In this document: in pieces, positions 43,110 through 51,643 of the stretch
Layout: the number at the start of each line of letters is the position of its first letter
How positions within the stretch are numbered: position 1 is the stretch's first letter
Assembly (NCBI RefSeq): GCF_001613345.1
Contig: NZ_BDCE01000045.1
Location: 110,497 to 174,496 of the forward strand
From: Nocardia uniformis NBRC 13702
Lineage (GTDB): Bacteria; Actinomycetota; Actinomycetes; Mycobacteriales; Mycobacteriaceae
Length of the DNA: 64,000 bases
Direction of reading: 5' to 3'
Translations under genes and position numbers: made by a program
Notes under the pieces: generated by a model
Seen by the model: only the letters and a program-made list of their open reading frames with translations
What the model was told of the DNA's origin: nothing
Database searches by the model: none

Positions 43110-45878
43110 TTGGCAAGCACCGGACCAGCGGCGGGAGCGACGGGCCCGGAGGCGGCGGCCGGAATGCGGGTGGGCCAGCCGCAAGGCTGTCCGTTGAGGG
43201 TGGCGGTGGGAGACGGGCGGGCCATTGAGGACCCCGCTCTCGCCGCAGTCCATACAGCGGGGCGCCCCATCGCGCGGGTGCTCCCGCTGCTGGAACCGGC
43301 ACATCTGGATCGGGATTTCGACTATCTCGTTCCCGCCGAGATGGACGACATCGCCCAACCCGGTGTGCGTGTACGAATTCGCTTCTCCGGCCGCCTGATC
43401 GACGGCTTCCTCCTCGAACGCCTCGAAAAGACCGATCACACCGGCAAACTCATGTCCCTGGAGCGTGTGGTCTCCGGTGAACGAGTACTCACCCCGGAAA
43501 TCCTGCGCCTGGTGAATGCCGTCGCCTCCCGCTACGCGGGTACGCGAGCGGATGTACTCCGTCTCGCCATCCCTCCCCGCCATGCCCGGACCGAGGCTGA
43601 AGGCATTGGCGGCGAACGAAAGTCGCCGCGCCGCAAGAAGGTCGACAAACTTCAGGTGACCGCCGACTCGGCCGACATCGCCACCGAGGCTGCGGGCGAC
43701 GCACCGACATCGAGCCAGGCAGCCACCGTAGTCGCGGCAGGCGAACCACCGATGTCGAGCCGGTCCGCCACCGAGGGTGTGGTGGACGATGAATCGATGT
43801 CGAGCCGGTCGGTCACCGAGGGTGTGGCGGGTGATGCGTCGGCGTCGGGTCAACCGGCCACTGAGGTTGTTGCCGGTGGTGCGTCGATATCACCCCGAGC
43901 CGACGTCACCGAATCCGTGCCCGATGACCGGGTAGTGCCGACCAGCTCCGCCGCCGTCGATTCGCCTGCGGCCCAGTTCACTTCGACAGATTCGGTCGAC
44001 GCGGCGGGGCGGGCCGCGCCGGAGGGGTGTGAGTCTCCGCATTCGAAGGAAGCGTTAGCCCCAGCGGCCTCCTATGGTCCTAGGGCCGCTGGAAGTCGAG
44101 ACCGTGCGGCGGGGCGAATCGCGTCGTCGTCCACGGATGCGGCAGAGCCGCGCGCTGTTTCATCCGCAGCGCCGAATCCGACTGAGCCCGTGGTCGATCC
44201 GGCCGCTGCCACCGCGTGGGGACGATACGTACACGGTGTCTCATTCTTGACCGCGCTCGTGCGTGGCCGTGGGCCGCGCGCGGCGTGGCAGGCGCTGCCG
44301 GGGGAGGACTGGGCGCGGCGGCTAGCGGAGTTGGCGGCGGCGACGGTGCGGAGCGGTCGGTCGGCCGTCCTCATTGTTCCGGATCAGCGCGATCTCGATC
44401 GCGTCATCGCGGAATGTACCGCGCTGGTGGGGGAGTCGGCAGTGGGGCTCGCCGCGGGGTTGGGTCCGGCCGCCCGCTATCGGCGGTGGTTGGCGGTATT
44501 GCGGGGGAGCGCGCGCGTGGTGGTCGGCACTCGCAGCACGGTTTTCGCGCCCGCCCAGAATCTGGGGTTGATTGCCATCTGGGATGACGGCGACGACACC
44601 TACGCGGAACCGCGCTCGCCGTACTCGCACGCACGCGAGGTGGCCATGCTGCGCGCACACGAGACCGGTGCGGCCTTCGTCGTCGGCGGCTTCGCGCGCA
44701 CCGCCGAGGCGCAGGCAATAGTCGAATCCGGTTGGGCGCACGATCTGCTGGCCGATCGGGCCGCCCTGCGCGAGTGCACGCCGCATATCGTCGCGCCCGG
44801 AGATACCGATATGGCGATGGAACGCGATCCGCTCGCCCGCGCCGTCCGCATCCCCGGCGTCGCCTTCCTGGCGGCCCAGCGGGCGCTCGCCGCGGGGGCC
44901 CCGGTATTGGTTCAGGTGCCGCGCCGCGGCTACATCCCGGCCCTCTCCTGTGCGAAATGCCGCACCCCCGCGCGGTGTCGGCACTGCAATGGACCATTGG
45001 CTTTGCCGGAGGACGGCACCGGTGCCGTATCCGTCGCGACACGCGGCGGTTCCAAGGTGGGTTCTGCGGCCGGACCTGCTGGCGCGGTGCGCAGTTCGAG
45101 TGGTGAGGTCGCGCACAGCCCGAGCTGTCGCTGGTGCGGCATTGTCGAGGCGGCGTTCCGCTGCCAAGCCTGTGGCTCGCGCGCGTTACGGGCGGTGGTG
45201 ATCGGTGCGGTCCGCACCGCCGAGGAATTGGGCCGAGCGTTTCCGGGCGTACCGATTCGCGGTTCCGGCGGTGGGACCGTACTGAGTTCGGTGCCCGAGG
45301 GCCCCCAGGTGGTGGTGTCGACCATCGGCGCCGAACCGACGGTCCCCGGCGGCTACGGCGTGGCACTACTCCTCGACGGTTGGGCCCTGCTCGGCCGCGC
45401 CGACCTGCGGGCCGCCGAGGACGCCCTGCGCCGCTGGATGACCGCCGCCGCCCTGGTGCGCCCCAGCGGCCAGGTAATCGTCATGGCCGAACCGACGATC
45501 CCCACCGTGCAGGCGCTGCTGCGCTGGGATCCGGTGGGCCACGCCCACTTCGAACTCTCCGCCCGCACCGAGGTGCGCTTCCCGCCGGCGGTCCGCCTGG
45601 CCGCCATCGACGGCACCACCGACACCATCGCCGAATTACTCAGCGAGGCAAAGCTTCCCGAAGAGGTGGAAGTCCTCGGTCCCGTCCCGTTGCCCTTCGG
45701 TGCCCGCAAACCCGTCTCCGGCGACACCCCCGCCGAGGTCGAACGCATGATCCTGCGCGTGGACCGCGGCCAGGGTGCGGCCCTCGCCCGCGCCTTGGCC
45801 GCCGCCCAGGCCGTCCGCAGCACCCACCGCTCCGACGGCCCGCTCCGCGTCCAGATCGACCCCATCGATATCGGCTGA
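43110..45878 (+). CDS. priA: Primosomal protein N' (PriA), helicase-degenerate, with repeat insert
   Basis: 922 aa in the maximal frame. The 3'-end DNA-binding domain starts near residue 54 (ARVLPLLEPAHLDRDFDYLV). Residues about 196-270 are five 15-aa repeats inside a longer low-complexity insert (about 180-370). The helicase half lacks a Walker A lysine motif and its DEAH box reads WDDGDD, as in other actinobacterial PriA proteins. The zinc region is intact (CAKCRTPARCRHC, CRWCG, CQACG). Thus it probably loads the primosome without unwinding. Start is uncertain: the TTG abuts metK, while GTG 43206 has GAGGG 5 nt upstream and seems more likely; the 88-bp repeat covers this region. Confidence 0.9.
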   Translation: MASTGPAAGATGPEAAAGMRVGQPQGCPLRVAVGDGRAIEDPALAAVHTAGRPIARVLPLLEPAHLDRDFDYLVPAEMDDIAQPGVRVRIRFSGRLIDGFLLERLEKTDHTGKLMSLERVVSGERVLTPEILRLVNAVASRYAGTRADVLRLAIPPRHARTEAEGIGGERKSPRRKKVDKLQVTADSADIATEAAGDAPTSSQAATVVAAGEPPMSSRSATEGVVDDESMSSRSVTEGVAGDASASGQPATEVVAGGASISPRADVTESVPDDRVVPTSSAAVDSPAAQFTSTDSVDAAGRAAPEGCESPHSKEALAPAASYGPRAAGSRDRAAGRIASSSTDAAEPRAVSSAAPNPTEPVVDPAAATAWGRYVHGVSFLTALVRGRGPRAAWQALPGEDWARRLAELAAATVRSGRSAVLIVPDQRDLDRVIAECTALVGESAVGLAAGLGPAARYRRWLAVLRGSARVVVGTRSTVFAPAQNLGLIAIWDDGDDTYAEPRSPYSHAREVAMLRAHETGAAFVVGGFARTAEAQAIVESGWAHDLLADRAALRECTPHIVAPGDTDMAMERDPLARAVRIPGVAFLAAQRALAAGAPVLVQVPRRGYIPALSCAKCRTPARCRHCNGPLALPEDGTGAVSVATRGGSKVGSAAGPAGAVRSSSGEVAHSPSCRWCGIVEAAFRCQACGSRALRAVVIGAVRTAEELGRAFPGVPIRGSGGGTVLSSVPEGPQVVVSTIGAEPTVPGGYGVALLLDGWALLGRADLRAAEDALRRWMTAAALVRPSGQVIVMAEPTIPTVQALLRWDPVGHAHFELSARTEVRFPPAVRLAAIDGTTDTIAELLSEAKLPEEVEVLGPVPLPFGARKPVSGDTPAEVERMILRVDRGQGAALARALAAAQAVRSTHRSDGPLRVQIDPIDIG
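43143..43230 (+). repeat. 88-bp dispersed repeat, copy 2 (metK-priA)
   Basis: 89% identical to 31151-31238, with the same GCAA-tetraloop hairpin and the same GAGGG-GTG arrangement. Here it lies 33 nt after the metK stop and overlaps the possible priA start codons. Confidence 0.9.
43695..43919 (+). repeat. 45-bp x5 minisatellite in priA
   Basis: Five in-frame 45-bp units encode 15-aa repeats such as GEPPMSSRSATEGVV, DDESMSSRSVTEGVA and GDASASGQPATEVVA. Units 2 and 3 are closest. They sit in the linker between the DNA-binding and helicase-like parts. Confidence 0.85.
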
Positions 45879-45934
45879 TCGCCAGCGATAATCGGCGGAA
45901 CCGGGCCGCCGCAGAATATTTGGCGGAAAGCGGC

Positions 45935-46357
45935 TCAGCGGAACGCGGCGATGTGGCGCTGTGCCCAGGCGGCGAAGGGGCGGGGTGCGCGACCCAGTAT
46001 CTGCTCGACGTCGGGACTGATCCGCAATTCCTCCGCGGTCGGGTCGCCGAGAATGGCGAGCGTTGTTTCCACCGCGTCCGGTGACATGTTGGTCAGCATC
46101 TGGGCCCGTGCCTCATCTGCGGTCTGCTCCACGAATCGCACTGGCTCGCCGAGGAGTTCGCCCAGTATCCCCGCCCGCTCGCGTGGAGTTTCCGGCACTG
46201 GACCGTTCAGGACATAGGTGCGGCCCGCATGGCCGTCTGCGCGTAAGACGGCCGCGGCGACGGCCGCAATATCCTCCGGATCGATGAACGGCACGCCCAC
46301 GTCACCGAAGGGCGCGCTGACGATCCGCTCGGCGCGCACCTGCTCGGCCCAGGCCAG
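45935..46357 (-). pseudogene. C-terminal half of an NmrA-type oxidoreductase
   Basis: The minus frame reads LAWAEQVRAERIV, APFGDVGVPFIDPEDIAAVA, GRTYVLNGPVPETPRERAGI and RAPRPFAAWAQRHIAAFR, the second half of NAD(P)-binding NmrA/atypical SDR proteins. The N-terminal Rossmann GxxGxxG part is missing; a stop (TGA at 46358-46360) directly precedes the homologous region. About 140 of the usual 280 residues remain. It abuts a TetR fragment on the opposite strand that is also missing its front. Confidence 0.7.
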
Positions 46358-46359
46358 TC

Positions 46360-46551
46360 ATGCGCGTCCTCATCGACTGGATCGAACGGCAATTCGTGGC
46401 AATGGGCCGAGCCGACGCCCGCGAACTGGCCGTCGCCCTGCTGTCCGCGTATCAGGGAATCTCGCTGCTCACCAATACTTTCCATGATCCGGAGCTGATG
46501 GCGGTCGAGGGCCGCCGACTGGAGCGCTGGATCGACTCACCGGCCGCCTGA
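46360..46551 (+). pseudogene. C-terminal part of a TetR regulator
   Basis: 63 codons: VLIDWIERQFVAMGRADARE, LAVALLSAYQGISLLTNTF, EGRRLERWIDSPAA. This is the end of a TetR ligand domain; the HTH is absent. The two bases 46358-46359 mark the junction with the NmrA fragment. A divergent TetR-NmrA pair that lost the shared promoter and both 5' halves in one deletion explains the arrangement. Confidence 0.6.
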
Positions 46552-46617
46552 ACCGCTCGCCGGTGGGCCGATGAGTTCGAGGACTCGTTCCACCAGGGGC
46601 GGTGGAGATATGGCGCA

Positions 46618-47419
46618 TCAGGCGTTGGTCGGCTGGGCCGGGCGGACGCTCCAGCGCCGCTCGGTGCGGGTAATGCGGACCGGGTAGTCGAAGCAGGCGG
46701 AGATCAGGTCGGTGGTGAGGACCTCGTCGACGGGACCGGCTGCTAGGGTTCGGCCGCCGCGCAACAGCATTGCGTGGGTGGTGCTCGGCGGGAGCTCCTC
46801 CAGATGGTGGGTTACCAGGACCGAGGCCAGATCGGGGTGGGTGTGTCGCAGGCGATCGATGCGCTCCAGGAGGTGTTCGCGCCCGGCGAGGTCGAGACCC
46901 GTGGCGGGTTCGTCCAGCAGTAGCAGGCGGGGGGCTGGGCATGAGAGCGCGGGCGATCAGGGTGCGGCCCCGTTCACCCTGGGAAAGAATGGGCCACTGG
47001 GCATTTCGGCGATGGGCCAGACCCATCAGGTCGATGAGGCGGTCGGCCTCGGTGAGGTTCGCGGCGGTCGGTGTCCATCGGGGGATCAGGTCCGCGGTAT
47101 TGGTGAGACCGGTCAGCGCGACCTCGCGCACGGTGAGCGACGAGTGTGGGGTGTGCCGTGGATCGACATGGCCGATGGCGGTGCGCAGTGCGCGCATATC
47201 GACGCGGCCGAGGCGATGGCCGAGGACCTCCATACTGCCCCGGGTGGGGTGTTCGAACGCGCCGAGCATCCGCAGCAGGGTGGTTTTGCCCGCGCCGTTG
47301 GGGCCGAGCAGCGCCCAGTGCTCACCGGAACGCACGGTCAGCGTCACCGACCGCAGAATCTGGCTGCCGTCGCGGACGAAGTCGACGCGGTCGGCGTGGA
47401 GCAGGACACTGTCGGACAT
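46618..47419 (-). pseudogene. ABC transporter ATPase with +1 frameshift
   Basis: The front half is intact: Walker A LLGPNGAGKTTLLRMLGAFE, signature LSQGERGRTLIARALM. After ALM the frame shifts; removing one base from the six-G run at 46929-46934 restores RLLLLDEPATGLDLAGREHL (Walker B) and VLVTHHLEELPPSTTHAMLL, ending at TGA 46618. With the fix the protein is 266 aa, full length. Either a sequencing error, a recent mutation, or slippage at the homopolymer. ATG 47419 is the natural start. No permease gene is adjacent. Confidence 0.85.
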
Positions 47420-47496
47420 GCGGCCCACGGTAGCAAACTCCTCAGACAAGCTGTGGGGTGCGGCAGTGAGGGGGTCGGGTGGAAACGCCGCGTTGG

Positions 47497-47502
47497 TAGT
47501 CT
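47497..47502 (+). promoter_or_regulatory. Predicted -10 box of the HAD gene
   Basis: TAGTCT ends 7 nt before the ATG at 47510; no SD. Probable leaderless transcript. Confidence 0.35.
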
Positions 47503-47509
47503 GGCCGGT

Positions 47510-48190
47510 ATGGCGATCGAGGCGGTTCTGTTCGACTTCTCGGGCACTCTGTTCCGGCTCGAGGAATCTGAATTCCGGGCATTGGAGTTGGCCGATGGCA
47601 ATGGCCGCACCTTCGACGCCCATGAGGTCACCGAGATCATGCAGCGGATGACCGCGCCTGTCGGTCAGTTCGTGCGATTCGATGCCGAGGGCCAATTTGC
47701 CTGGGACAACCGCGATTTGGATCCGGCCCTGCATCGTCGCGCCTACCTGGAAGTATTGCGCGCCTCCGGGGTGCCCCCGCAATCCGCGGCGCGCCTGTAC
47801 GAGCGGCTCATCGACGCGGATGCCTGGACCCCGTATCCGGATACCGGCGCGGTATTGAAAACCTTGCACGCCAACGGTATTGCGGTAGCGGTGGTCAGCA
47901 ATATCGCCTTCGATATCCGTCCCGCGTTCGCCCATCGCGGCTGGGATCGCTACGTCACAGCCTTCACGCTGTCCTTCGAAGTCGGTGCCATGAAACCGAA
48001 TCCGCTCATCTTCCGGGATGCGCTGGACCGGCTCGGTATCGCCTCCGACCGCGCTCTCATGGTCGGCGACAGCCGCGAGGCCGACGGTGGCGCCACTGCT
48101 CTCGGCTGCTCCTTCGAGCTCGTCGACCCGGTCCCGACATCCGAGCGCCCGGACGCGCTCGCCGCCGTTATTCAGCGCCGCCTCACGTAA
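47510..48190 (+). CDS. HAD-superfamily hydrolase
   Basis: 226 aa. Motif I AVLFDFSGTLFRL has the nucleophile Asp, but the second Asp of DxD is Ser (DFS). Motif II VVSNIAF, motif III Lys in GAMKPNPLIF, motif IV MVGDSREADGGAT. Predicted small-molecule phosphatase or dehalogenase-like enzyme. The Ser replacement is known in some family members and may change chemistry. Divergent from the ABC ATPase. Confidence 0.85.
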   Translation: MAIEAVLFDFSGTLFRLEESEFRALELADGNGRTFDAHEVTEIMQRMTAPVGQFVRFDAEGQFAWDNRDLDPALHRRAYLEVLRASGVPPQSAARLYERLIDADAWTPYPDTGAVLKTLHANGIAVAVVSNIAFDIRPAFAHRGWDRYVTAFTLSFEVGAMKPNPLIFRDALDRLGIASDRALMVGDSREADGGATALGCSFELVDPVPTSERPDALAAVIQRRLT

Positions 48191-48239
48191 CGACTGGCTG
48201 GTTCGTGTCGGCCCCCACACTTGTCATGGATAGATTGCC

Positions 48240-48256
48240 GATATATCGTCGATATC
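48240..48256. promoter_or_regulatory. PadR-type operator
   Basis: GATATATCGTCGATATC contains the perfect 13-bp dyad ATATCG-T-CGATAT, 38 bp upstream of the padR start. PadR repressors bind such ATAT-rich dyads and usually control themselves. Confidence 0.6.
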
Positions 48257-48293
48257 AGTCAAAGTAACGACAAGCCTTGAAGGAGGCACCACC

Positions 48294-48983
48294 ATGGGAA
48301 ACATGGAGAACATGAACAAGGGCGCCCGCGGGCCCTGGCGTCGAGCACGACGCGAAGAGAACAGCGGACCCGAACATCCCCGTATGCGCCGCGGTCCGCA
48401 CGGTCACGACCACGGTCACGGCCGCGGTTTCGGTCCGGAATTCGGACAGGGCGGATTCGGCCCGGGTGGCTTCGGCCCCGGTTTCGGGCCGGGCCCCTTC
48501 GGGCGGGGGCGCGGTCGCGGTGGTCGCGGTAGGCGCGGCGACGTGCGTGCGGCGATCCTCCTGCTGCTGCAGGAACGACCCATGCACGGCTACGAGCTGA
48601 TCCAGCAGATCCGCGAGCGCAGCGAGGACGTCTGGCGTCCCAGCCCGGGCTCCATCTACCCCGCGCTGTCGCAGCTCGAGGACGAGGGCCTGGTCATTAT
48701 CGAGAAGGTGGCCGGTCGTAAGACCGCCAAGCTCACCGAATCCGGAACCGCCTATATCGAGGAGAACCGCGCCGACCTCGGCGATCCGTGGCAGGACGTC
48801 AAGGACGGTGTCGGCGATCAAGCGCTCGATCTGCGCGGTCTGGTCGGGCAGCTGATGGGCGCTGTCGCCCAGGTCGCGGCGGTCGGTACCCCGGCGCAGG
48901 CGGCGAAGGCGGCCGAGGTGCTCACCGAGGCCCGGAAGGCGCTCTACCGGATTCTCGCCGAGGACGACACACCCGAAAAGTGA
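48294..48983 (+). CDS. PadR-family transcriptional regulator
   Basis: 229 aa. Residues 1-80 are disordered and rich in His, Gly, Phe and Arg (HGHDHGHGRGFGPEFGQGGF). The winged helix follows (VRAAILLLLQERPMHGYELI, PSPGSIYPALSQLEDEGLV), then a C-terminal dimer helix. The His-rich start might bind metal. AAGGAGG precedes the ATG. Target likely itself via the dyad at 48240. Confidence 0.9.
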   Translation: MGNMENMNKGARGPWRRARREENSGPEHPRMRRGPHGHDHGHGRGFGPEFGQGGFGPGGFGPGFGPGPFGRGRGRGGRGRRGDVRAAILLLLQERPMHGYELIQQIRERSEDVWRPSPGSIYPALSQLEDEGLVIIEKVAGRKTAKLTESGTAYIEENRADLGDPWQDVKDGVGDQALDLRGLVGQLMGAVAQVAAVGTPAQAAKAAEVLTEARKALYRILAEDDTPEK

Positions 48984-49043
48984 TGGCAGCGAAACACCCT
49001 CGGCCAATGTGTGTTTCGGCCGCGCGCGAGGGAAGATTGTGGC

Positions 49044-50087
49044 ATGTCACAAATGGGCCCCGGGCGTGGTTGGCGCGCGGGACAGCGGAGGAGCCGGCGG
49101 CGCACGATCGCCGCGGCGGGGGTAATTGCGTGGGCGGTCGTCGTGGGTTCGGCCATGATGCCGATCGAATCGGCGACCGCCACAGCGCAACCGGTCGTGA
49201 GCGGTGGGGTGGTCGTCCCGGTCGCACAGGGGCCGGTACAGGACGATCACCTGGGTGCCAGCAAGTACCTGAAGGATCATCCCGATGCCGCGCCCCAGGG
49301 TGCGAATGATTTCGGCTGCACACCCAGCGCTGAGCGTCCGCGCCCGGTGGTGTTGGCGCACGGCACCGACTCCTCCGCCTACTCGGATTGGGCGGCCGTC
49401 TCCCCGATGCTGGCCCGCGCCGGATTCTGTGTCTTCGCGCCGAACTACGGCGGCGCGCCCGGAGCCGACACCTACGGCACCGAGGACATCTATGCCAGCT
49501 CCGCCCAGTTCGGTGCATTCGTCGACCGGGTACTGACCGCGACCGGCGCGCAGCAGGTCGATCTGGTCGGATTCTCCCAGGGTGCCAATGTCACCCGCTA
49601 TTACGTGAACAAACTCGGCGGTGCGCCGAAGGTCGGGCACTGGGTCGGATTGGCCTCACCCAGCTACGGCGGCATCATGTACGGAATCGTGCCGGTGGCG
49701 AAATATATGCCGGCGCTCTACACCCTGTTCGAATTCGGCACCTCCGTCGCGGCGGTGCAGCAGGCGGCGGGTTCGCCCTACATTCAGGCGCTCAATGCCG
49801 GCGGGGACACCGTGCCCGGTGTGCGATACACCACCATCTCCAGTCGGGTGGATGAGATGATCCAACCGTTCGAGAACATGGCCCTGCGCGGTTCCGGTGC
49901 GACGAATCTGGTGATCCAAGATGCGTGCTCGGATAACCTGACCGGGCATTTCCATCAGGTTTACGAACCTTTGGTGCACCAGTTGCTGCTGAATACGCTC
50001 GATCCGCAGCGTGCTCGGACACCGGTCTGCGAGTCGGTCGCGCTCGGTACCGGTGTTACCGAGGTGATCTTGGCGGCGCATTCCTGA
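49044..50087 (+). CDS. Secreted alpha/beta-fold lipase/esterase
   Basis: 347 aa. N-terminal signal peptide: RRSRRRTIAAAGVIAWAVVV then a hydrophobic run and likely cleavage after ATATA (about residue 46). Nucleophile Ser in VDLVGFSQGANVTRYY, oxyanion region VVLAHGTDSSAYSDW, and a His in GHFHQVYEP. Matches class 2 lipases secreted by actinobacteria. Two cysteine pairs are plausible (FGCTPS, GFCVF, DACSD, PVCES). Confidence 0.85.
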   Translation: MSQMGPGRGWRAGQRRSRRRTIAAAGVIAWAVVVGSAMMPIESATATAQPVVSGGVVVPVAQGPVQDDHLGASKYLKDHPDAAPQGANDFGCTPSAERPRPVVLAHGTDSSAYSDWAAVSPMLARAGFCVFAPNYGGAPGADTYGTEDIYASSAQFGAFVDRVLTATGAQQVDLVGFSQGANVTRYYVNKLGGAPKVGHWVGLASPSYGGIMYGIVPVAKYMPALYTLFEFGTSVAAVQQAAGSPYIQALNAGGDTVPGVRYTTISSRVDEMIQPFENMALRGSGATNLVIQDACSDNLTGHFHQVYEPLVHQLLLNTLDPQRARTPVCESVALGTGVTEVILAAHS

Positions 50088-50153
50088 TCAGGGCGGTCCG
50101 CGGCATCCGTAAAATGAGACGACCGTGAATTCATCCGCTACCGGGAGCCGCCC

Positions 50154-50720
50154 GTGACCATCCAGTCAGTCCGCCTGTTCGGCGACCCGATTCTGCGCGC
50201 CCGCGCGGCAGAGGTGGAGACGTTCGACCAGCAGGTGCGCCAGCTGGTCACCGACCTCACCGACACGATGTACGAAAGCGGGGGCGTGGGAATCGCCGCT
50301 CCGCAGATCGGGGTGGGGCTGCGGGTGTTCGTCTACGACACCGGGGATGCCGCCGGGCATCTGATCAATCCGACCTTCGAGGTCATCGGCGAGGAAACGC
50401 AAACCGGACCGGAGGGCTGCCTATCCATCCCGGGTGTCCGCGACGATGTCACCCGGCCGCTCGTCGTGCTGGCTCGTGGCGTCGATATGGACGGTGCCCC
50501 AGTGGAGTTCCGTGCCGAGGGTCTGCTGGCGCGGTGTGTGCAGCACGAGACCGATCATTTGGACGGGGTGCTGTTCCTGCAGCGCCTGGATCCGGCCGCG
50601 CGGAAGGAAGCGATGCGCATGATTCGTGAATCCTCGTGGTTCGCCGCGGGGGTCACGCTCATGCCCGCCTCCCAGCTCGGCGCTCGCAAGCGCGCCGGTG
50701 CGCAGGAGAGTGGTCGCTGA
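50154..50720 (+). CDS. def: Peptide deformylase
   Basis: 188 aa; removes N-formyl from nascent proteins. Motifs: GVGIAAPQIG, GPEGCLSIPG (metal Cys) and QHETDHLDGVLF (HExxH). GTG start. Overlaps fmt by one base. Together with fmt it forms the formyl-methionine cycle. Confidence 0.96.
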   Translation: MTIQSVRLFGDPILRARAAEVETFDQQVRQLVTDLTDTMYESGGVGIAAPQIGVGLRVFVYDTGDAAGHLINPTFEVIGEETQTGPEGCLSIPGVRDDVTRPLVVLARGVDMDGAPVEFRAEGLLARCVQHETDHLDGVLFLQRLDPAARKEAMRMIRESSWFAAGVTLMPASQLGARKRAGAQESGR

Positions 50721-51643
50721 TGCGTCTCGTCTTCGCGGGCACACCCGAACCCGCCGTGCCGTCGCTGCGGCGACTCATCGAATCCTCGCGCCACGAGGTG
50801 GTCGCGGTGGTCACCCGGCCGGATGCCGTCGCGGGGCGCGGTCGCAAGGTCTCCCGGTCACCCATCGGCGTATTGGCCGATGAGCACGGGATTCCGGTGC
50901 TGACCCCGCGCCGCCCGTCGGAACCCGAATTCATCGCGCAGCTGGAGGAATTGGCGCCCGACTGCTGTCCGGTGGTGGCCTATGGCGCACTGCTGCCGCA
51001 GCGGGTGCTCGATATCCCGCGGCACGGGTGGATCAACCTGCATTTCTCGCTGCTGCCCGCATGGCGTGGCGCGGCCCCGGTGCAGTCGGCGATTCTCGCC
51101 GGTGACGAGATCACCGGTGCGTCCACCTTCCAGATCGAGGCGGGTCTCGATACCGGACCGGTCTTCGGCACGGTGACCGAGAAGGTCCGGGTCACCGACA
51201 CCGCGGGTGAACTGCTGGAACGGTTGTCGCACAGTGGTGCGCACCTGCTGGAGTCCACCCTCGACGGGATCGAGGACGGCAGCGTGCACGCCGTACCGCA
51301 ATCGCTCGACGGCATCTCCTACGCACCCAAGGTGGAATCCGAAGCCGGTCATATTCGTTGGGAGGAGCCCGCTCTCGCGATTTCCCGCCGCATTCGCGCG
51401 GTCACTCCCGCCCCCGGCGCCTGGACTGAAGCCGATGGCAAGCGCCTCAAGCTCGGCCCCGTCGACATGGTGGAGGAAATTTTGCCCGAACGCAGCATCG
51501 AGGTCCGGAAGTCCGGTGTCTTCATCGGTACCGCCACCACGGCGGTGCGGCTGAATCAGGTTCAGCCACAAGGTAAGAAGATGATGAACGCATTGGACTG
51601 GGCGCGCGGCGCGCGCCTGCAGCCGGGCGCGGTGGTCGCGTGA
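50720..51643 (+). CDS. fmt: Methionyl-tRNA formyltransferase
   Basis: 307 aa. LVFAGTPEPAVPSLRRLI, the formyl-THF and catalytic motif WINLHFSLLPAWRGAAPVQS, GASTFQIEAGLDTGPVF. ATG on the def stop; its stop is overlapped by rsmB (GTGA). Confidence 0.96.
   Translation: MRLVFAGTPEPAVPSLRRLIESSRHEVVAVVTRPDAVAGRGRKVSRSPIGVLADEHGIPVLTPRRPSEPEFIAQLEELAPDCCPVVAYGALLPQRVLDIPRHGWINLHFSLLPAWRGAAPVQSAILAGDEITGASTFQIEAGLDTGPVFGTVTEKVRVTDTAGELLERLSHSGAHLLESTLDGIEDGSVHAVPQSLDGISYAPKVESEAGHIRWEEPALAISRRIRAVTPAPGAWTEADGKRLKLGPVDMVEEILPERSIEVRKSGVFIGTATTAVRLNQVQPQGKKMMNALDWARGARLQPGAVVA

Noticed and set aside
43695..43919. CRISPR-like array
   Set aside because: The units are contiguous, in frame and protein-coding, with no spacers.
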